Origin: Platerodrilus igneus
Taxonomy: Eukaryota > Arthropoda > Insecta > Coleoptera > Lycidae
NCBI GenBank assembly: GCA_036346225.1
Contig: JARFIW010000170.1
Location: 8,432,501-8,496,500 of the forward strand
Direction: 5' to 3'
DNA length: 64,000 nt
A program made the position numbers and the translations under genes. Positions 58,735 to 64,000 of this stretch are shown one piece after another (positions within the stretch are counted from its first letter, which is position 1; every line of letters begins with the position of its first letter). The notes under the pieces are model-generated. The model saw nothing but the letters and a program-made list of their open reading frames with translations. It did no database searches and had not been told where the DNA came from.

Positions 58735-60393
58735 GAAACGGTTTGTTTTGTAAATTTCTACATTTGCCATTATTTATGTAATTTAATATTATTTCCGTGC
58801 TCAGATCTTCATGGTCTGTAATACCTTTTATGTTGGCTAAATTGATAACTTCAATTTGGAGGTGGTTGATAAGAACCTGTCGACGAAGACATTGTTCTTC
58901 TTTCGACGAACGCCGCTTTGACAAGCAGTCTTTTAATGCATCCATCTTCATCTCGCTTTATTGCGGTTTTGGATGTATTAAATAATATATTTGTGGAGTA
59001 GATTTTGGTATTACATTGATTTATACGTTTATTTTTCTACTCACAATACCGCCTTGCGGATATTTCCTGCTTTTACTTATATTAGGTGAGCCACGTTTTT
59101 CCTGTTTTGTGTTTCTGATATTAATTATTTATCTTTCAGAATCTTGTATTGTACGAATATCAAAGTTGCTCTTTTTAAGCTATTAATACATTGAAACCCA
59201 CTTCTGTGGTAAAGTATAAATTCCTGAAATTTCAGCGCTAACATTATTTATTTTAGGGTCCTTAATCTTGGTATTAAGCCTGATCTTGAATCTTGGTTAT
59301 AATCTTGGTATTACCCTTGTTTCATGTAAACCGATTCTTATATCAGCCCGTGGATGCTTCTTGTGAGCTCACTTCAATTCTGTACTAATCATCCGTTTGG
59401 ATTTCCGTTTAAATTCAATATTAAATATTACTTCATTCTGTGGCTTATGTACTGAAGACTCGTTGAAAGCGGAAAGCATTGATTTATGATCCAGACTCCA
59501 GGTTGTATACTTAGAAGTTAGTGATACTTATTGCTGTATTTATTGTGTGTTGCGTTACGCAAGTATTGGCGTAATTATTGTTTATTGTTGTTTGAATCCC
59601 TGTAATTAGCCGTATGCTGGTTATATTTTGCATTATTATTGGTAAACTATATCAATTTCTTGGTATCCTACCACCAGCTGTTTGTGTGTCTACTCATGTT
59701 ACAGGTCAGCACTGGCGCACAGCGACTCACTAGCTAGTGATTGCATCGTCCAGGTATGCTCAATTTATGCCGCTTTCTGGTGAGTAATCATTTACATTAA
59801 TTAATATTTATTGCTAACCTGTAGGTGAAAAGCCATTTGTGTATATTTTTGTAAGGCCTTTCTCCTATGTGTTTTTGAAATTTACTTACTAGCAAGAAAC
59901 ATTTTGCGGCTAGTTTAATGTCAATTTGTACTCGCCAACAGGCGAAAGTTACCTTAAATTCATTGCTTTTAGTGGGATACCGGTTTATATATTATCCTTT
60001 ATGTGTGTTATTAAAATACGTTTATATTTGCATTACCACTGTGGTGTATTGAATTCCAGATAAATTGCTTGTGCTTGTAATTCAGTTATTTTGAAATATA
60101 GTGATATAATTGTAGTGGCTACCGTTGTTATACTTATTTTGCTCTTTAGGTGTGATATTATCCGAAACCATTGGGACTTGGGGTTTCGTAGTTCTTTCGG
60201 CATTTTAATCAAGTCTCTGGCGCCTTTTATACTGTATTTACTTGTAGGTCTGTTCGGGTTCTTAACGACCTACTTGCAGGAATCAAGATCCACCCCTGCA
60301 GAAGAGTCTTTATTAGCCGAGGTGCAAAAAGTCACCGTATCTACCCTAAAGAACCCACCTTTGCAGCTTTCATCAAATTACCGTGACACAATT
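58729..60393. mobile_element. 1.65 kb insertion inside the Bel RT, flanked by ACAATT
   Basis: RT homology stops at 60394 (EEHRKFQL) and resumes at about 58734. ACAATT stands at both borders (58729-58734 and 60388-60393), a possible 6-bp target duplication. The ends show a weak inverted similarity (GAAACGGTTTG against GTCACGGTAATTTG). Inside: a 72-codon minus-strand piece starting at ATG 58951 (MKMDALKDCLSKRRSSKEEQ) with coding-like composition that resembles the basic N-terminus of a Bel-type Gag, a splice-bounded segment at 59706-59754, and a plus-strand frame 60091-60399 with two hydrophobic segments but no ATG. No transposase recognised. Confidence 0.55.
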
Positions 60394-61046
60394 AACTGAA
60401 ACTTTCGATGTTCTTCGGTAACCAAAATTTGTCGATACATTTGGCGAACATCACAAGCAAAAACGAAACGATGAGAACGAAATTTAAGTAAAATCGACGA
60501 AATGTCATTTTGGAGACTAGGTCCAGCCAATTGAGTGTCATTAAGTGACACGTTGTTCTTAGCCTTTGCAGAGGCGTCAAAAACCACACGAATTTTAGAA
60601 GTATGACCTTCCTCTTTAAACACAGGGTGATGGGGTAAAAAATAATTATCGTTCCCAACGGGCGGAGAATCGAGTAATGCCATATGACCCGCATCAAGAT
60701 AGTCCTGCATGAAATTGTTGTATTGGGCGCGTAGCTCCGGTTGAGCATGCAATTTGCGCTCCAACGAAAATAGTCTTTTTTTAGCCATGTCAAAGGAATT
60801 ATCAAAAACGGGCAAAGTATCGTTGAACGGTAACGCAACAATACAACGACCGCTAGGGTCACGAGAAAACGTGTTTTCAAAAATCAAATCTGCCTTTTCT
60901 TCTTCTGGAGAAGTATAAGGCTTGGATGGCAACTCTTCTATTTCCCAAAACCGCCTTAGGGTCTGGTCGATAGGATCTTCTACAGAAGTAAAAAATGCTT
61001 GGACAGTATCAGACTGCAAGCTTTTGTGGGACCAATAATAGTCCAA
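60394..61046 (-). pseudogene. pol: Bel-Pao pol: reverse transcriptase, proximal part
   Basis: Open frame with LRRFWEIEELPSKPY, LPHHPVFKE, KIRVVFDASAKAKNNVSLND, then LLKFRSHRFVFACDVRQMYRQI, which includes the first catalytic Asp, and EEHRKFQL at the insertion border. KIRVVFDASA and the DxxxMYRQI block are hallmarks of Bel-Pao RTs. Preceded by the protease in another frame. Confidence 0.9.
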
Positions 61047-61720
61047 CCAAAATTGTATTTATGGCGGCAGGCTGAAGAAATTTGCCATGTATAACACCGC
61101 CATTGATGATGAACGGATAAACATCTGCTCCGAGGAGCATGTCAATGGTTCCTGGAGAGTTCCAGGTCGGGTCTGCAAAGTGCAGGCCGCATAAGTGTTC
61201 CCAATTATTAGGAACTTCAACGCTGGGTAATTTGCCAGATATTGACGAAAGCACAAAAGTTGTGACTTCTAGAGATTTTCAGAGTCTAACATAGAGCGAA
61301 TGGTGCAGCTGACGGCACCCTATTGACTGCTGAAGTTGTCTGCCCAAGTCCATAAATCGGAACTTGAGAACGTATGCGTGGAAGCCAAAGTTTGCTCACG
61401 CAATCGTCTCGAATAAAGCTAGCTTGAGAGCCAGGGTCTAAGAGTACCCTGATCGGTTTGTATCTACCAGAACGATCTTGAACTTCCACGACAGCAGTGG
61501 AGAGTAAGACAGTAACCCCAAGATTTGAATTCGTCTGTGAAGACAAAACATTTGCCGGAATAGGAGGCTGACTGCGTCCTATTGGCATTTTTATGCATAG
61601 GTGTAGCGGTCGGTTCTGCTGAACGGCTAGAAGCAGGTTGCGGTTCAAAATGTAGCAAGGTATGATGCGGCTTGGCGCAAGTTCGACAGGAATTATAAGA
61701 TTTGCATTGCGTGGACGCAT
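61009..61720 (-). pseudogene. pol: Bel-Pao pol: aspartic protease
   Basis: The frame 61720-61286 includes VRVLLDPGSQASFI-type sequence (residues IRVLLDPGSQASF) near 61440. The usual D-S/T-G triad reads D-P-G here, which would probably weaken catalysis. The second part (61254-61009) contains IDMLLGADVYPF, the conserved G-A-D block. A stop and frameshift at about 61270 divide them. This region would process the polyprotein. Confidence 0.85.
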
Positions 61721-62387
61721 GGTCTGTTCGTAAGCAATTTAAACAAAGGCGTAAGCGTTTGACAATGTCGAAACGTTCTGTCGGAGTTTTCTTTAGAAAC
61801 GATTGACATCTATAAATTAAGTGATTGCCTTTGCAAGAAGGACAATGGTGCGAAAATGAATTCTTTGAGTCACTGGAGCTACTTGGTGTATCCAGTGAAA
61901 CTACGTTAGAAGAAACTCTTGGTTTAAATTGAAACGCTGAGGATTTCTTAGGCACTGATGTGTGAGATGTATGGACAGTCGTCGAATAAGAAACAGGTGC
62001 GGTTGAAGAAAAGGTTTCCAACGCTGCACATTGTTGAGTTAAAAAATATCTCAAATCATCGAAATTAGGTATTTGCTTCGGATCCGATTGGAGTTCGAAG
62101 CGCTTTCTAGTGAACGGATCGAGCTTTTCTAAAAGACAATCGACCAGAATAAAGTTCCAATGTTCCGTGGGAAACTTTAAGTTAGTTAGAACAGCAAGGT
62201 TCTCTGAAAAACAATCAATTAGTGCCCTAAGTTTCTTAGGGTCTTCTGATTTTAAAGATGGAAAATCTTTCATAGCTTTCCAATGCAAAGTTGCCAATAA
62301 ACGCGAATTGCTAAATCGCTCACGCAAGGCGTTATATGAGATAATGAAATTATCTTCTGAAATGGGTACCGATTTAATGATTTTCAA
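61464..62387 (-). pseudogene. gag: Bel-Pao gag, C-terminal part with zinc knuckles
   Basis: A 307-codon frame. It starts in the capsid-like region (FIISYNALRERFSNSRLLA, DPKKLRALIDCF) found in Bel Gag and passes through a serine-rich linker. It ends with Cys/His motifs CPSCKGNHLIYRC, CLNCLRTDHASTQC and CRTCAKPHHTLLH. These bind element RNA. The frame overlaps the protease frame by about 250 bases because of a shift near 61600. Confidence 0.85.
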
Positions 62388-62404
62388 AGACTCCCCGGTA
62401 CAGC

Positions 62405-62833
62405 AACTGATAAGATAGTTTAGCTTTTCGATATTGACAGCGACGCGTTATTATAGACCAGACTGTCAAATAAATCGATGAAAGATGAGAACTCCGTTAC
62501 CTCATTATTAAAAAGTGGGAGCTTTAACGGTAACAATTTTGATCCCGAGCTGCTTGGAGCATTTTCCGTAATTTGTGGTGCTTTCATTTCTTGCATCGTT
62601 TCGAAATGCAGCAGTATGCAATAATAAGCGGAATCTACTTCCTTCCGTAAGGCGTTGTAATTTAATAATTCTGCCTCGTCACAGGAGGCTAAGACAGCAA
62701 CTAAAATTGTATTGAAATCTCTGTAAAGGTCATTTACGCCCCTTGTTTGAATAAGGAACAACGTTTTTAAAGTTGGGTCACTTTGTATAGCGTTGCTCAG
62801 TTCGAACGTTTCTATAATGCGAATTTTCAGCAA
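62405..62833 (-). pseudogene. gag: Bel-Pao gag, N-terminal part
   Basis: A 137-codon frame with DEAELLNYNALRKEVDSAYY, KLLPLKLPLFNNEVTEFSSF and IDLFDSLVYN, the standard segment before the capsid-like core of Bel Gag. It is joined to the next frame by a shift at about 62415. The usual basic start of Gag is not clear, so the true N-terminus may be missing or shifted upstream. Confidence 0.8.
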
Positions 62834-62839
62834 TTATAG

Positions 62840-63619
62840 TTCGGCTACCTGTATTTTCTTGGAAGCCATTCTGAAAGTTATTCTGAAAGCCTACACTATA
62901 AAAATGTTGTAAAACGGTAAAGTTCAAATGTGCACTGAGAAATATTAAAATATTATGAGTTGTTCGAGGCACGAAAAGGTAAGATAGCGTATAAACCAAT
63001 AAATCATGTTTTATGACTATTAGCCTGCAATGTGGTCTTAAAACGAGACGTCGAAAACCTACCGGTTTGTCAAACAAAGCGTTTAGATAAGATTTACAGC
63101 TTACGGTTACGGTTGGCCTTTACATCAAAAGATCACAGGAACGTTTAAACATGCGGCTTAACGTGTTTGCAAGATGCAGCTTCTGCAACCTTATTACTCT
63201 GCAGATGTATTAAATATTTTAGGTTTACAAACCGAGCAGGTTTGTGTGTAATACAAAAACGTGCAATGGCTTTTAAATACAAAGCAAATCCCTTTCCTTT
63301 CTTATTTAAGAAGTATAAAGCGACTATAATTTTCAGGTTGCTGTTGTGCTTTATATACCGCTAAAATATATTTAAAACTGAAAACTAACAAATTTGATGC
63401 TAAAATATTTGTTTGTAACTAAACGCTTGTTGGTTTAATTACGGCGAAATCACTTAATTTAGTCTAACGAAAGTATGTAGCTAATATTGTACATATTTTA
63501 ACCCGCTAAATATGGAGCTTGAACACAAATTTAAAGCTAAAATAACTACTTAAAAGCTCGCTGAAATGCAAAATGATATTTAATTTAGGACATGCGTATA
63601 CCATAGGACTGGTGAATAC
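62840..63619 (-). other. Bel-Pao 5' leader
   Basis: About 780 bases between the primer-binding-site candidate and the visible gag. A 99-codon frame (63077-62778) overlaps it and has no recognised function. Longer than a minimal leader; it may include decayed gag N-terminal sequence. Confidence 0.5.
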
Positions 63620-63638
63620 GGATCGACTTATAGGACCA
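63620..63638 (-). promoter_or_regulatory. Candidate primer-binding site
   Basis: One base after the LTR end CA, the minus strand reads TGGTCCTATAAGTCGATCC. The TGG start and position fit a tRNA primer-binding site. I could not assign the tRNA. Confidence 0.45.
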
Positions 63639-63639
63639 A

Positions 63640-64000
63640 TGGATTATTGGGATTAAGGAGATTGATGATATAAATATGCTATTATAGGGAAGGACCAATT
63701 GCTTTTTGTAGCAATAACATTAGCGGTGGAACAGTTATGTAATAACTAAAAAACAACTACACCAAACTACTTAATCAAGGGTATAAATACCTTTTATCCT
63801 GTGCCGCTTTAGGCAAAAACGTTCACACACAAAAGCTTTCGCCGGACAACCAAAAACACGCACGATTGGTGTCGGTGTCGCTTTTCAAAAGCTCTCATAC
63901 AACCGTCTTCTGCAAGGGTTCGAATGCAACTGTGTTCTTCAACGCACTTTCACTGTCGGTATATAAAATGTTTCACGGAAAACTGTAGGGTGCACGCACT
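63640..64000 (-). repeat. Bel-Pao 5' LTR, cut by the window end
   Basis: The 361 visible bases match 55401-55761 with about nine substitutions and no length change. About 49 further bases are expected beyond the window. Confidence 0.85.

Larger units (their letters stand above)
55401..64000 (-). mobile_element. Bel-Pao LTR retrotransposon, nearly complete, frame-broken
   Basis: About 8.65 kb, minus orientation, running off the right end of the window within its 5' LTR. Order on the minus strand: 5' LTR, leader, gag, protease, RT, RNase H, integrase, 3' LTR. Domain motifs are well preserved, but single-base shifts separate most of them and a 1.65 kb insertion splits the RT. No env. LTR similarity suggests a fairly recent insertion. 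Its 3' LTR lies 225 bases upstream of the first visible P450 exon and in the same transcriptional direction. Confidence 0.9.

Noticed and set aside
60091..60399. 102-codon plus-strand frame with two hydrophobic segments
   Set aside because: Starts with TTG, ends at the insertion border and overlaps RT sequence; not supported as a gene.
1..64000. CRISPR arrays, rRNA genes, bacterial operons or a defence system
   Set aside because: Tandem repeats here have no regular spacer structure, no ribosomal or cas-like sequence was seen, and the gene organisation is that of an animal genome.

Overview
The window looks like a transposon-rich stretch of an animal genome, most probably an insect. It is AT-rich, has no operon-like gene packing, and carries short spliced exons of a CYP6-type cytochrome P450, an errantivirus (insect gypsy-like element with env), a Bel-Pao element, R1/jockey-like non-LTR retrotransposons, tRNA-derived SINEs and many micro- and minisatellites. 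The only convincing host gene is the 3' end of the P450 on the minus strand at 54.69-55.18 kb. Nearly everything else recognisable is mobile or tandem repeat DNA, mostly decayed.

Layout. 0-8.7 kb: mostly featureless AT-rich DNA with a non-LTR fragment at 2.2-2.8 kb and a TTCCACAT-type minisatellite at 7.9-8.3 kb. 8.9-11.6 kb: a minus-strand R1/jockey-like element with ORF1 (zinc knuckles) joined to the 3' part of its reverse transcriptase. 12-14 kb: two SINE copies, one with a clean 15-bp target duplication, and two minisatellites. 15.8-19.5 kb: three more blocks of the GTGGAAGGTA-type minisatellite and a candidate TATA promoter with a possible exon. 22.7-28.5 kb: two diverged copies of an uncharacterised ~1.9 kb repeat, each bounded by (AT)n. 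28.6-35.0 kb: a 5'-truncated plus-strand errantivirus with gag, protease, RT, RNase H, integrase, env and a 3' LTR, broken by stops, frameshifts and a deletion. 35.3-36.4 and 40.6-42.3 kb: two copies of a ~1.2 kb Helitron-like repeat; the second holds a solo LTR of the same errantivirus family flanked by CGCG. 36.5-39 kb: several non-LTR and SINE fragments. 43-47.3 kb: a triple ETS-like motif array, GT and TCTGCG microsatellites, a minus-strand RT fragment, a perfect 39-bp inverted repeat and a Bel-Pao gag fragment. 47.3-54.5 kb: nothing identified. 54.6-55.2 kb: P450 3' exons. 55.4-64 kb: a nearly complete minus-strand Bel-Pao element (two LTRs, gag, PR, RT, RNase H, IN), its RT split by a 1.65 kb insertion.

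The elements do not form a cooperating system; they are successive insertions. The relations that can be read directly are nesting events: solo LTR inside the Helitron-like repeat, a SINE inside a small reading frame, an unknown insertion inside the Bel RT, and the Bel element lying immediately upstream of the last P450 exons. I found no CRISPR array, rRNA or intact tRNA gene, and no convincing new biological system. The most unusual items are the AT-bounded 1.9 kb repeat family, the Helitron-like pair with its solo-LTR insertion, and the hairpin element at 46.4-46.9 kb. Comparisons were made by eye; identities and boundaries are approximate. Some single-base frameshifts could be assembly errors.
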